Shown here one piece after another: positions 29,001 through 42,168 of a stretch of DNA of 64,000 nt. The stretch is from Aldrovandia affinis. Its lineage: Eukaryota > Chordata > Actinopteri > Notacanthiformes > Halosauridae. Positions within the stretch are counted from its first letter, which is position 1; every line of letters begins with the position of its first letter. The stretch is taken from the NCBI GenBank assembly GCA_029706075.1, contig JAINUG010000021.1, positions 930,001 to 994,000 of the forward strand, read 5' to 3'. Under the pieces are notes generated by a model that saw nothing but the letters and a program-made list of their open reading frames with translations, was not told the DNA's origin and made no database searches. The position numbers were made by a program, and so were the translations under genes.

Positions 29001-30040
29001 GGAAACTCATCTCACCGTGAGAATAGTTCCGCTAAGTTACATAAAACAATCACGAAAATGTTGCATTCAGTTTCACAAAAAGCACAAAAAATAATAATAA
29101 AAAGCGAAAAAAATCTACATCAGATCATATTCTATATATACAATATATGTGTATATTACAATTGACAAAAATATTTGTCAAAGTAAATATTAAATAATGG
29201 CGGTAGGCTACCCTCTGAATGAACAATAATTGCCGTCTTTGACCACCAGGCGGGAGTAGCTTACTGCTACTTTTTAAACAGGGACTCAATAAAATCTGCA
29301 CGATATATTTTTTTCTAATTTGTTTTCTATTTTTCCTCTCATGTTGTAAACAGTAAATTTAAATATCTACATTTCACTGATATGAATATTAATTCGCTTA
29401 CACAACCCATTAGGTTCTAAGATAAGAATCACGTATGATAAAATCTAGTTTTAGATCGTTTTTATATTTTTTTATTTAATATATTACTACCATATTCCTT
29501 AACTTAGATTAGAAATGTGGTTTGTGATCCGATAATTTTTTGAATGAAAATGAAACGTTCATAAAACAATAGCTGTATGAAACAATACAACCGGCTATTT
29601 GTAAAATACATCAATATGTCAATAGTCAATGCCATCATTCCCTGTTTTCTTTTTAATATAGATGAATTCAATATTGTTTACAACCCCTTTTAAAATTATA
29701 TGCTTTTGAACTGTATGTTCTTATTGTTATTGTTATCTATATTGTCAGAATGTTATATTGCCTATATGTCTGCATTGCACAAAGTCAGGTTGCTGTTCCT
29801 CAGCTATTTTCCTCAATTAAGCCAAACTCCAGCCTATTGTGAAATACCAGGGCATATGGTTTTGTCTTATCTTATCATATCTCTTTCCAGTTGAAGAATA
29901 TCTTTATTACTCTGGAGGGTTTGGGTAATGAGACAATTGGCCAATTCCCTTTTTTCATTGACTCTTTTTGAACATTGAAACAATAAAAATAGCTGCTGAT
30001 CATGTCTCATATATCTGCCTTACTAAATAATAATTAACAG

Positions 30041-30414
30041 AAGATCAATTATTCATCTCATCTCATCTCATCTTCAGCTGCTTATTCCTAGTTAGGGTCA
30101 CGGGGGGGCTGGAGCCTATCCCAGCATGCATTGGGGCGAGAGGCAGGAATACACCCTGGACAGGTCGCCAATCCATCGCAGGGCACTACATACACCATTC
30201 ACTCACACTCATACCTATGGGCAATTTAGACTCACGTGCATGTCTTTGGACTGTGGGAAGAAACCGGAGTACCCGGAGGAAACCCACGCGGACACGGGGA
30301 GAACATGCAAACTCCACACAGAAAGGTCCCCAGCCTGGATTCGAACCCGAGACCTTCTTGCTGTGAGGCGACAGTGCTATCCACTGCACCACCGTGCCGC
30401 CAAGATCAATTATT
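30041..30414 (-). mobile_element. tRNA-derived SINE with intact 13-bp target-site duplication
   Basis: The body at 30054-30401 starts on the minus strand with GGCGGCACGGTGGTGCAGTG and carries a B-box-like GGTTCGAATCC. It continues through GTTTGCATGTTCTCCCCGTG and ATGCATGCTGGGATAGGCTC, and ends in (GATGA)n. It is flanked by identical AAGATCAATTATT copies at 30041-30053 and 30402-30414. The sequence resembles the widespread fish Mermaid-type SINE; the family name is from memory. Confidence 0.9.
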
Positions 30415-31041
30415 TTCTTTTTAAAAAAATATACGATTGAATTTCTTAATGCACAAATCCATATCACATAGCCACAGGCCCCAAAAGTTATAATTTACTT
30501 TCACAGCAGGGGTTTCACATTATTTAACTCTTAAGAACACATCCACATTTGAGGTTACTAGTGTACAAAGATTTTGCAACTTTAGATTTATTGACACATC
30601 TTAATCCTTAATTGACTAACTGAGGTCAAATCAAAGTTATTTTTTTCACGACTTAAAATGTATTTAATACTCTTCTCCTTCTCCTTTTATCAATCTTCTC
30701 CTTGACCGTGTAAATGCTCCTCGTGGTTTTACCTCATACATATTTGGTACAATATATTATTCCTGTTCTTTCATGCCTTATTACTTGAGATTTCTAAAAG
30801 GTAACGTCCAAACACACTTCAGCTCAGATATTAAAGAGAGGAGGTTGGTGCTCACCAACCAGGGCAGTAATGTATAAAATGAATCATTTACTTTGGCATC
30901 ATCAAGACTGGTAGACTAACCCACAGTAGAAAGTAGAGCTGGAGCATACAGAGCTTCATTGCACATTTAATAAAACAGGAAACAAATGACCAACGCTTCA
31001 ATGTCCATGACACCTTCCTCAGAGTCAAAGCTCTAAAATAT

Positions 31042-31320
31042 CTACCTTTTTGGTCTTATCCGACCATAACACCTGGTTCCAATCAGAGTTTCAACGTCAT
31101 TTAGCAAACTCCAGATGTTTATTAACTCCAGATGTTTCTTTTTGTTTATTGCCCTCCATGGAGCCTTTTTTACTGCAACCCTTCCAAAAAGCATATTGGC
31201 ATGGAGGTGGTGTCTGATGGGAGATTTGGAGACTTTGTGTCCCCCAAGATGCAACCTGACTGTGCGTGGGGGCAAGATGCACTTGCAACCTCTACCAGGC
31301 AGGTTTATCACGATGATTTT
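31042..31320 (-). pseudogene. Tc1/mariner transposase fragment, decayed
   Basis: The minus strand reads IRHHLHANMLFGRVAVKKAP and INKKKHLE, matching the end of the Tc1 DNA-binding domain (IRRxLHxxGLxGRVAxKKP...KKKRLEFAK). A shifted frame then gives LEFAK, two stops, and NSDWNQVLWSDKTKK, matching the WxxVLWSDE motif that holds the first catalytic acid. In-frame stops, frame changes and K in place of the usual E show it is dead. Confidence 0.75.
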
Positions 31321-31717
31321 AAACTTCTTAATTATTGACTTATTAGTGGAGAATGGTTCTTTATTTTGTATTTAATTGTTTATAAGCATCTCCTGACATG
31401 TGAAGATCAACAGCCCTTTTTCTTGTTTCTTCTGTTCAGTTCTTTGCCTTTCCCCATGGCGGTGTATGACAAATACATGGAGGCATGTGTGTTGCCTCGT
31501 TTTTCTACCCCAGCGACACAAGAAGCCACAATACACATTCACAGTAGATCTGAACACATGCTATTATCTGAGCTTTTCAAAGGAGCCTTATTATGATCAA
31601 GTAACAAGGGCAAAAACATGTGACTTTATTAATTTACAGCAATAATCAGATCAAAAATGTCAAATCTCTCCTGTAAAACCCAATCCTCTTAAGCCAACAG
31701 CATATTGGCATGTGGTG

Positions 31718-31817
31718 NNNNNNNNNNNNNNNNNNNNNNNNNNNNNNNNNNNNNNNNNNNNNNNNNNNNNNNNNNNNNNNNNNNNNNNNNNNNNNNNNNN
31801 NNNNNNNNNNNNNNNNN
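31718..31817. other. Assembly gap (100 N)
   Basis: Exactly 100 N, the customary placeholder for a gap of unknown size. Sequence on the two sides should not be assumed contiguous. Confidence 0.99.
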
Positions 31818-34800
31818 AAACGATCGCTCTACACTGGAAAGATAAAGGTGTAGCCTACTTAAGCCTTTGAATTCCTTACGCTTCCTCAGTGGCAGTCAAG
31901 ATGAATACCGCGATAAGTTCACAGATCGCAGCCTGTGAAGCTTGAAAGCCCCAGAGATTAAACAGAGAATCGTGTTTTGCACATTGGTTCCTTAAAGGGC
32001 GGGCGGCGCATACACAGCTCTGTTCTCCAGTAACAGAGACGCCTTTGTCTCAACTGGCTGTGGGGTTGTAAGAAATGCAGCCCCCTGCTTCGGTTTGTTA
32101 GATTCTGTTATCTCTGTAGCCGTTCCCCACGGGCACCCTACTTTCCCCCTTTAAGTCGGATGATGAAATGGGAGGAAAAAAGAAACGTTGCTCTTGTGTG
32201 GGGTGCCCAGTTGGTGGGAAGGGGGCGGGATTAGAATGACAAGGCTGCCATTGTGAACAGAAGCTATTCGGAGCACAACTGTCTGTTGGGACACAATCAG
32301 AGGAAGGTGGGGAGCTGAGGACAGGATGCTGTCCAGTGATCCATATGCCTGTGGTGAGAGCGCTGCCATTTCTAATCAGCCTCAGCATCGAGTCTCTCGC
32401 GGTGGGGAACCAGATCAGACACTGCTGCTGCGGCTTTGGCTGCTCCGTTTCATGCCAGGTGGCCAGCCACGTGCGCGCCATATGCACCAGGGCTGCGCAA
32501 TTCAGCGAGGGGGAGGAGGTGGCAGCGTGGATGCTTGCTCTTCAAAAAGAAATAAGTTAACCAAAACCTACGCGCACGCCACAACGGAGAAAAAAAATAA
32601 GGGCTTTCATTCAAAGCCAGGCGTAAATCTGTTTTGCATGTCTGCGTCTGCCCGGTACAGTTTGACAGCTTGGCGAGCGACTGTGGAAACTCTGCTGCGC
32701 GCCTCCTCAGGGTACACGCAAAACTGATCATTCCCAAAACGGTATAAACACTAGAGGGGAGGGAGGAGGCAGAGCGTGAGTCAGAGTTGGGCTGGCTATC
32801 GGGGAGGCCTGGGTTGTTTTAAATAAGATCCGTTTGAGCTTAGCGGCGGATGTGGCGAGGTCGGGCACATGCACGTGGAGGCAGACGAACGCTAGCAGGG
32901 CTCTGTTATTCAGTACCTCACTCGGCCACACATGCATTATTCAGACTTTGTAAAGTGACACAGCGTGGGACTGGGATGGATCCAATGACCTATTGTGCCT
33001 CCCCTTCCCTGGCCTGAAATGAGGAGGCTGGTTCCATTACACTACCAGAGACGAGTGACAGACATGACACATAGACAAGCCCAACGAACGTCTTTAAGCC
33101 CCACTGCTCACCGGCTCAGGAATATTGAGGGTATTCTTACCTTGAAGATGTATCAGAAGCACGGATACTCATACAAGTGATCGAACTGCCATCTTTATTT
33201 GCCATTTGTAAATTAGTCATTACAAATGACTGGAGTGGATAGAACTGTATGCACAGAAGGGGATACAGAAAATAGTCTTGTTTGCTCCGTTTCTTTATTG
33301 TGCAATCTCACAGTACATATGAAGAGGAAAGCCCTCATATGCATATCGTACAAATTGTTTTCAAAGAGGGAAACCACTGTGGGGAAAAAATACAGATCAT
33401 GAACGTGGAGTTGAGTCCATTTGTAGCTGAAGGGTCAGTCAGGCTTGGTGCAAACGGATACATACACGACGAAGGCGCTGATTTGCAGCAGGAAGTACTG
33501 TACAAATGTACTCTGTGTCGCAACTGTTGCTTAATATCACATGACAGACTGCTCATTTTGGACAAAAACACAGCTGTGAAAACTGGAGAATGAAAATCAT
33601 TTTGCACACAATCATAAATGAAGATACGGCGATGAAAAATGTATCCAATCGAGTCATTTGTAAACTACGGGCTATACACATTTTTCGGTTTGACATATAT
33701 TTAGTATACTTATATATACTATATACTTTGAGATCTATTTGGTCAAAGATGTGGAGCAAATGCAGTATTGAAGCAAAAGGAAACCTAGTTAGTACAGACA
33801 TCGCTAACAGTGGCTCTGCGCTGAACTGACACTTCACTTTCAAACGGTATCAAAACGTATCAAAGGAAAAGCAATAGTTTGCAGTCCACAGGTCCAACAG
33901 AAACCCACTGCAACAAGACGACAGACTCTGACAATCTGGGAGAGATTGTCGCCGCCCTAGTGGAGAACTACAGAACCACCACTCGCTAGGGCTAGACCAC
34001 AGGCCTGTCTATAGCTAACCCACCCTGACACAGGTCAGAGACATCTGAAGACCTGCTTTTCCACCAAAATATGTGCAAATTATTGAGCTTTCTGAATCGA
34101 AAGTCTTAAGTTCATTAGCAAAAATAATTATCGGACAAATTATTTTTCTCCAAATTCATATTCACACCTCCAACTGCAGCTGTTATTGCTGTGAGTAACA
34201 GGGACGTGAGTGAGTTTTACAGCAATTAAAATAATCTTCCTGTGTGAGCCTTGAGGAAAGAGAAATATGCATATTCATCCGCTGAAAAATACACCTTTTT
34301 AACACCAGTGGGCCTTTGTCCTTCACCTTCCGAGCAAAATATCTTGTGCAAATGATTTATGCATGCTGGTGAGTTAACGATCGAGGAACAGACACGTCAC
34401 CCAAAAATGAAGAACTGAAGGCAATCCTTTAAAAGAGAAATCAGTATAAATGCAGAATCGTTTTTAATAGCATTGCTTAAATAATGCAATAATAATTTTT
34501 CTAAATCCTGCAGTTCGACAGCTGCAGAACGAATCAGACACGTTTTTTTACTGACTGAAATGAAAGATGCTATAATACACAAAGGACCCAACTACGATAT
34601 ACCTGTTACATAACGTTCCACGTTAATTACAGAAGACAACTGTAGCCTTGCGGCCCCAAAGCCCTGGAGTCACTCAGCACTTTTGAGCAGAGACTTCAGT
34701 TACAGTAAAGGCACTAGATTATAAAGAACAATGGAGCTTAGTTTAAGCCCCAAAAACAAGGGCAATTGATTCTTTGTTTTTGGTCTTTAATTCATGTTCA

Positions 34801-35168
34801 GGTGCAGTGCTAAATTCGCCTTCCTGGTGGACAGCTATTGTATGTCTCTGACCTCGAGTGCACATCACTGAAGGAGCACATAAATCTGCCAACTGTGCAC
34901 ACAAGCACAGCTAAAAGCCTTAAAATTATAGAGAGCACAAGCCCACAGACATACAGACAGACAGACTCTCACATACCTCCTTCTCGTAGTGTTACTGAGT
35001 AATACTGAGGACTTGTAGGGACTGGAGTTCAGAACTTTGTGGCTTTCCTGCCGCCATTAAAGCTCAAGGAATGAAAGAAAAGGAAAGGAAAAAATAACTC
35101 CCCTCCCCCAACGCTGGGAAAATAGCAGAGGCTACAATAAACCAGGCAACTAATGCCCTCTCCATTTC

Positions 35169-35174
35169 TTTATT
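35169..35174 (-). terminator. Candidate sgpp1 polyadenylation signal
   Basis: First AATAAA on the minus strand after the sgpp1 stop, about 2.5 kb downstream. The long distance makes it uncertain. Confidence 0.3.
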
Positions 35175-37516
35175 TACATCACATTACACAAGATGGTCTT
35201 ACTTCTGTGTATAAATGTCGAAATATGCCTCTCTGCGCATTAACCTTGTTTTTCGAGAACATTCACATCGAGAGCTTTCACTTTCCAGGCTTACTGTAAA
35301 TCCAGGGGAAACATATGTGAAAGCTTGAGGACACTATATATGCCTCGAAGGGCAAAAAAAAAAAAGAGGTAAATGCAACCATTTTGGATCAAAGGACAAA
35401 TTACATTAACGTCTGGGGTAAACGATGGTGAGTAAGGCTCGGTGAAGACTTGGCCCACAGCACACACACTTGGCCCTAAATAGAGAAGCAGCTCACTTCC
35501 CTCTTTTGTCCATCTGGCTTGGTGCTGAGGTGTGGCAGGAGCAGCTCTGCGGTGTCATTAGCCCTGCGCACCCCACTCCCAGATACAGAGGGCAGCCAGA
35601 GACAACAGGCTGCGCTGCCCTTCCCCGGGTTCATGGAGACAAAACCCAATCAAGCGCTTGCTTTTTTTGGAACCCGAGCCCTACATTGTCCTGTTAAAAC
35701 AGATCACGTCAAGCTGTCGCGTAGACAGCTGATTGGAATGTATCCAACGTCTCCAATGGATGAGTGTCCATAGGATAAGGACACAGGATTAAAAAACAAA
35801 CAAAAAACATTCACATTCAAAAACATACACAAGCCCACACAATCACATGCATACACACACACACACACAGAGCTGTATCACTGCTGAGTGCTAGCCTCCT
35901 TCCCTAGCCCTACTGGGGTGGCAGAGGGGAGGCAGCAACAGCAGACAAGAGAGCAATGCATTCTGGGAGCAACACAACAGCTGAGGGAGTCAACTCAACA
36001 AAACCGTTTCCATGGGTGGTGAAGTGACATTCCTCCATCGTATAATGCTCCATATTTCACAAACGGAAGGACATATTACACAAAATCAAAACAACAATAA
36101 TGAGTATTTATGTATAATTTATGTACCGTACTAAAGCAGCAATTACCTTGGTCATGGAGAGAGACTAATATAAAAACACTGTAGTAAGACTGGACTCTCT
36201 CCCATTATATTTAGCTGTGTCCAGAGCAGATCCTCGCCAATGGTAGGAGGTGAGGCCCAGTTTCGGCTCTTGGGGCCAGCAGGTAAGGAGGGTGAGGAGG
36301 ACAAGGGGGGGGGCAGAATGGGTATGTTGACGGATGCCAGACTACTCTCATTTGGGTGGGTGGGGTGGGGGGCAGCACTGCTGGAACAGACACACAAAAG
36401 TAACAAGGTAACAAAACAAAACTGTTCCAATCGCACTAAGTAGGATCCGGCAGTACGTTCGCAGCTCAGACGGCAATCTGCGATGTGCGACCGCGAAAAT
36501 TGTCACTTCGGTTCCGATTTGTCACGTCTCTGGCTGCAGCCCCCTGCGGGGAGCTGTGAGGAACGGGCCTCGAAGATTTACGAAACACAGCAAGGGCGTG
36601 CTGTGTTTGGACGTGCAACAGACAACGGCAGCCTGTTCCATCAGAGGCCCCCCCGGCGACCTCGACCCTCCCGCTCCCCCCTGCCCTTGGCCCGTTTACA
36701 CCACCGCCTCGCCCTTCACGGTTCCAAGGCACGAGATGTTTCATCCACAGGAAGTTGATGTGTGCGCCCTGGGCGACTGTCCGTGAAGACAGGAAGGCCC
36801 TGAGCAACAGGCTCAGAAATGGGGGGGGGGGGTCAGAAATACCAAAGTATCTAAGGTATGTAGCCCCAGCTCTGACAGCCAGGAGACATCCCACTGCGCC
36901 CAGAGCCCTGCTATCAGGGATGTCTATGGATTATATGTGCCCGTTCATGGCTTCTTTCCTATGCAGTCCACAGCACTCAAATATATCCATTCAACATAAC
37001 AAATGCTTCCTTCTCAACCAAGAGAAGCAAATCGCAAAGAAACAGACATAGTGCCCTTAGGAGAAAACAAAATGCAAAACACGAGAGAAGAGTCAGATCA
37101 GATCTTAGGTCAATAAAACAAGATGTGTGATTCCCGAATAGATTTTCAAGTAAGAACAACAAATGGAGTTGGCCAGTTGTCTGGCCAGGACAAAAAAAAT
37201 GACAACATCTCTTCTACGTTCATTGGTTTTTGCAAGGTGTGTGTGCATGTGCGTGTGTAAGTAAGTGAGTGTGTGAGTGAGTGTGTGTGTGTGTGTGTGT
37301 GTGGCCAGGGCTGGACCAAGAAGTCTGACCACCAGACTTGAACTTGAACAGAACTGATTGCAGTAGTGGGTACCGCCACACAGTACCCTTACAACTCAAC
37401 CCCCATCCCACCACCCAACCACAGACCTCACATGACTCTGATCACAGACTCCGATCACACGGACGCCCACCGGCCAGGAAAAAAAAAGCCCCTACTGGAC
37501 AAAATCAATCAAAATC

Positions 37517-37537
37517 AAAAAAAAAAAAAAAAAAAAA
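37517..37537 (+). repeat. A-run
   Basis: About 21 consecutive A on the plus strand, 140 bp downstream of the sgpp1 stop. It is T-rich on the coding strand, so it is not a poly(A) addition trace of that gene. Confidence 0.8.
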
Positions 37538-37674
37538 GTCTAAAGTTTGAGTCGTAAAACGACCATCGTTAAAGCACACAAACAACGACAGACATATCAC
37601 ACCCAGAGGCGTTGGGTGCCGTTCGGAGGAGCGGCAGGCACGGTTTGGGGGGGTGTGTGTGTGGCGACGGTCCA

Positions 37675-38225
37675 TCAAGACAGATTCAGGTAGCCGAAGA
37701 TCTGCGGGACCAGGTAAAGGATGCTGAAGCCCACGGTGCCGTAGACGATGTAGCGGTAGGGCAGCTCCACCTCCATGTGCTGCCGGGCCTCCCGCACGTC
37801 ATCGCCCGGGATCCCCGTCAGCCGGCACACCAGCGGGATGGTGAGCGCCTTCATGACGGCGCGCGTCAGCAGCAGCACCACCACGCCCACAGCGAAGCGC
37901 AGCACGCAGCGGCCCGCCAGCGCCGCGCTCAGCGGGGCATGGCCAGGGGCAGCTGGGACAGGGGCGGGTCGGCCAGCAGGCCCAGCCGGTGGTTGAGGTG
38001 GGAGCCCAGGGCGACGCCCGCCCCGGAGCCCAGGATCTGGGCGGTGTCGCCGCGCGACGTGCTCCACGTGTCCAGGGTGAAGGAGAACAGGCCCATGCCC
38101 AGGTGCAGGGAGATGATGATGAGCGGCGCGTACTGGCAGGTCAGGTTGAAGTTGTCGATCACGTCCAGCGCCGGCTGGAACACCAGCAGGATCAGCATGC
38201 TGTACAGGAAGCCGGCGATGATGTC
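37675..38225 (-). CDS. sgpp1: sgpp1 exon 3, frame broken by one base
   Basis: Acceptor TTCCCCCAG. It opens [20 protein letters not shown] and continues through [20 protein letters not shown] and LSQLPLAMP, then meets TGA at 37929-37931 after 98 codons. The neighbouring frame resumes at once with [14 protein letters not shown] and runs to [14 protein letters not shown] and a stop at 37675-37677. Exon length is 551 nt, one short of a multiple of three. The break lies in the G-run at 37934-37937. The exon is very GC-rich, and all flanking residues look functional. Confidence 0.9.
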
Positions 38226-40081
38226 CTGGGGGAAGAGGGGCCAACGATGAGCAAAATAGCGCCTTTGTAATCCTGTATCTGCTCTAAGTCAATTTGCAAT
38301 CCTCAACAAGATTGAGAGGTAGATAAGCAAAACCTGAACTGACAGAGGAGTTCCTCTCTGAATATTTTTCCCTACATTGTCTTATCTCACACACGCACTG
38401 TATTTAGACATGTTCCGCAGTTACAGAAAAGGTGAGGTCAAAGTGAAAGCTATGCTAGGCTGGCAGGTCGTTTTTAAAAGACCTTCCCACGATTCTCTTG
38501 CATACACGTGCACATTTAGCATTAAACCCCAGTACATATTGAAAAATTTGAACTTTTTTGTACATTTTTAGATAATTTATTATTGTGCTTTCTCTTCTTT
38601 TTATTGACATTGAGCTGGAGCGCAGCAAGTAAGAATTTCATTGTACTGTGTACTTGTACCTATACATATGACAAATGACAAACTTAAACCGAACAAACAT
38701 TCTACTACTATCAGTCACACATAGTGACAGCAATGGCTTTCTGTAGATCTGCATTAGTGTGAAATGAAAGGTCAGTAAATATCACGTCTCTCTGCCCATT
38801 TGAGAGCTGGTGAGCTGCATCTTCACTGGGTGCCCAGGCACAGCCTGAATGAGCAAAAGGGGGTGAGATGTGAATTTTGTAAATGCCGAAACGCACAAAT
38901 TGCAGAGTCTGCAGTCTCGGGGAAAAGTATATACAGAAAAAGTATCACATAGTGATCTTCAATGAGCTTCAGGTCTGCTATACATCAAACACTGACAAAA
39001 GCCTCAAGCACCAAAACTGTGCCAAATCATCTAGTGCCTTTACTACAGATGCCGACAATCAGTGCATATACACACAGGGAAATTAGGCTACACAATGTCC
39101 TTGAATGAGATTTATGACTGGAACCAGAATAAGCAGTTTCCAATTAACAAAAGGAAAGCAAATCAGCACGTTATCCAATGTAACCTTCAGATTACTTTAT
39201 TCAGTTCCATTGTTTAGCACTCGCATATGGCCATCTGCTTAACAAAATCCATCAGTACTGTCAGCACAAAACTGCGTGTGCACGATCACTTAAAAAGGCA
39301 GACATTTGTTTACTGATGTGAAGCGGGAGAAAAATGAACATTGCGCAGAGCAGCGAAGGGCCAAACGTTTGCGGAAAACCTCAAGAGTCTTTCGTGCCAG
39401 CGACGCCGTTCTGCTTTGTATGGAGCTAACCAAAGTGGAACGAACCCACAGCCGCTGACACGCGACTCCTGACCATGGCCACCGCCTGCCTGGGCGAGCC
39501 GCTCTTCCACTGTTCACTGGTGGCTGTCACTGGGCGGGGACCGGAGAGCTGTCCCGCTCTCCCGCTCTCTCCTGCTCTCTCCGCCACCCCCCCCCCCACC
39601 TCCCACAACACTAATAACAGTGTCTCCTTCTAAATGCCTTGATTGGAGGGGGTGTGGTTGTTTTTGGAGGACAGGTTCTTGTTTGAACACGTTTCTTCGT
39701 GGCGACACACAGGTCTGAGGTTCATTTGAGCGCTCGCTGTTGATTTGAGAGTACACGCCTTTCACTTCTCTCTGCCGGATGGATGTCATGCTGATAACGG
39801 TGGAGAGACAGTGTTCTCTCACGTGGCCAGGCGGGGCGGTTAGAGGGGACGGGGGCTCTCCTCCAGACTGGGCATGAGGGGGTGGCGCTTGCGGTTTTTC
39901 ATTTCACAATGCAGGAAGAGGAGAAATGACAAACGGTATGGGGAAATCGAGGAGAAAAAGGGGAAGCGAAAACAGGATTCGACGTCGACACCGAGGCGAA
40001 GGGCCGGCGCGCTTCTTTCCGCCTGCTCTCCGCGATGGGGTGGAGGGTGGACAGTGGAAATGGCATGTTTCTCTCAGGGCA

Positions 40082-40130
<49 letters not shown>

Positions 40131-42105
40131 CGCTCTCTGTACTCACCCAGAGCCTCAAGGGCATCCCCCCCCTCACTGCTCCCCCCTCACAGGGCGAAGC
40201 GGTCGGCACCGGGCCAGAGGGTGACGCTAGGGAGCCGCAAATCAAACCTCCCCGACTGAGCCTTCTGTCAAAAGTCCATTTCACACAGGCACAGTAGACT
40301 GCAGCAGATTTCAGAACCAGCTCAGCCCTGGCAACCCCCGATACAGGGCATGCAGTAAAGAGCCACTCTTGCTATTAGACTGCAGTTCGTACAGCACCAA
40401 GGTGTTCTTGAACAACTGCAATATGTATACTGTATTTCACATCCACCGTGGACTGTCCACGCAGCACTGCAGATAGCAATATCCTCTCGAAATGACAGCC
40501 TTATGACTAATTGCTTTAGTATATTCTGTGGGGGAAAAGTAGGCATTGCAAGCTACTTCCAAATACTGTGATTTATTTACAAACAAAAAAGAGCGACCAT
40601 TTTCAAGAGAGGCCACTGAAGGGCCCACATCATGTGTCAGCTGATATTAAGGAAGTGCATCAGATTCTAAGTTGGACTGATGGGAAATGAGCAGCCAGCT
40701 GGCAGGCCATCCGCCCCTCAAACAGCACGTTTGCAAAACAATTGCACAGGAATTCGTTTGAGGGCAATTCATTTAATGAGGCAGAGCAAAGCCAGTATAT
40801 GAGCAGGCCATGTGCAGGACTGCCCCCCAGCTCAGGACACTAATGTAGCCTAGTGCCTGGCAATAAAAAATGGAGCTGAATTCACAACGTGAGCAATTTA
40901 TACCAGCCTTGCTTACATGGTGGAATTTCCCTACATTTCCACTAAGGAACCTAGCTCAGTCTGAGGCAATAAAACCCAATTGGCAAAATAATTCACACTC
41001 GCAATCAGAGCGCGTTCTCTCTACCCTGTGTATCAGCCTTGTTGTATGGTCGCATTTTTGAAGCGCAGAAAAATGCAAGTTTTTTTGACATCGTATCAAA
41101 CAGTTATACAATAACTCATGCAGTAGTGTGTACTACAAAATAAACCATTAGCTTTGTACCATCTCCAACCCTTCCAGATTCTCTTTTTTGGGGACTAAAA
41201 ACAACACATTCCAGTAGAACATTACCTTGTGTTCCTACAGTAGAATCTTGGCCACGATAAAGCAACTCTACCAGTAAATCACCTAGTATACACAACACTT
41301 CAGATGAGAAATATGTTGGCACTATGCAGTTTGACTTCTAAAAGGTATTACAGTCCCAGCCTGAGTCTATTTCATCCTGGTGCTGTTCAGCCAAGGGAAA
41401 TGTATATGTGCTTATTCAGAACGTCGTAATTAAGGACTTGTCTTGTTAAACAACCACAACTAAATAAAAGATAAAATGATCAAAATATAATCATTTTGTG
41501 CACCTCAAGGCAGAGAAAACAAGAGCATATCTTCATCAGATACCAAGGAAACCAATCTTCATCAGATATCAAGGAAACCACAACCCCACACGTGCCCACA
41601 AAACGTTGCTCGCAGCACAGACTGCATCCTGTGCGCTAGGCCTACATTTCACAAACATGGTGTGCATGACTGCAAACCAGGTTTGCTTCTGCAGCCAGTG
41701 AACTTTCCACTGAAAGCAGTCCTGCGTGCCAACAATGAGAGTGCGCGCATGGGTAAGTACATTTGCTTATTTGCATGTGTTTGTGCGTGCGCGTTACTCC
41801 TGCGTCCTGATCATGCAAAAAAAGTTCCACTTCTCCAGGCCCCGGGGGTTGTGCGTTTGTCTTCGCACCAGTGTGTGAACCCCCGGAGTGCTTCACTGTT
41901 GGGTGTGAGATTCCATAGCTGACGCGGCGCATCAATTATACACGTGCGGGTCGCTGCTTCTGCCTGTCTCTCGATCTCCGCGCAGAGGTACTACAGCCTG
42001 GCCCGCTCAGTCACCGATCTCTGGCCCCAGACCTTCACCAGGCTCCACATCCCCTTCACGGGGAGACCTTGGACACAGATCTCGGTCTGAGCCCCTGTGA
42101 CTGGG

Positions 42106-42168
<63 letters not shown>

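Larger units (their letters stand above)
29001..33180. other. Intergenic region between wdr89 and sgpp1
   Basis: AT-rich DNA to about 31.7 kb with a SINE at 30054-30401, a Tc1/mariner fossil at 31042-31320 and an assembly gap at 31718-31817. From 31818 to about 33000 base composition rises and there is a plus-strand TATA-like CGGTATAAACAC at about 32740, but no conserved frame. Confidence 0.6.
33181..37674 (-). other. sgpp1: Region downstream of the sgpp1 stop, probably including its 3' UTR
   Basis: No conserved frame. It contains a short (AC)n at 35853-35869, a degenerate GT run at 37235-37303 and an A-run at 37517-37537. Minus-strand AATAAA hexamers lie at 35169-35174 and near 33293 and 33197. 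A 36.4-36.9 kb GC-rich patch has long open frames without recognisable similarity. Confidence 0.5.

Noticed and set aside
36466-36894. 142-codon minus-strand frame downstream of sgpp1
   Set aside because: GC-rich patch, no motif, overlapping open frames on both strands.
37675-38250. 212-codon plus-strand frame opposite sgpp1 exon 3
   Set aside because: Antisense shadow of a GC-rich coding exon; the minus-strand translation matches SGPP1 directly.
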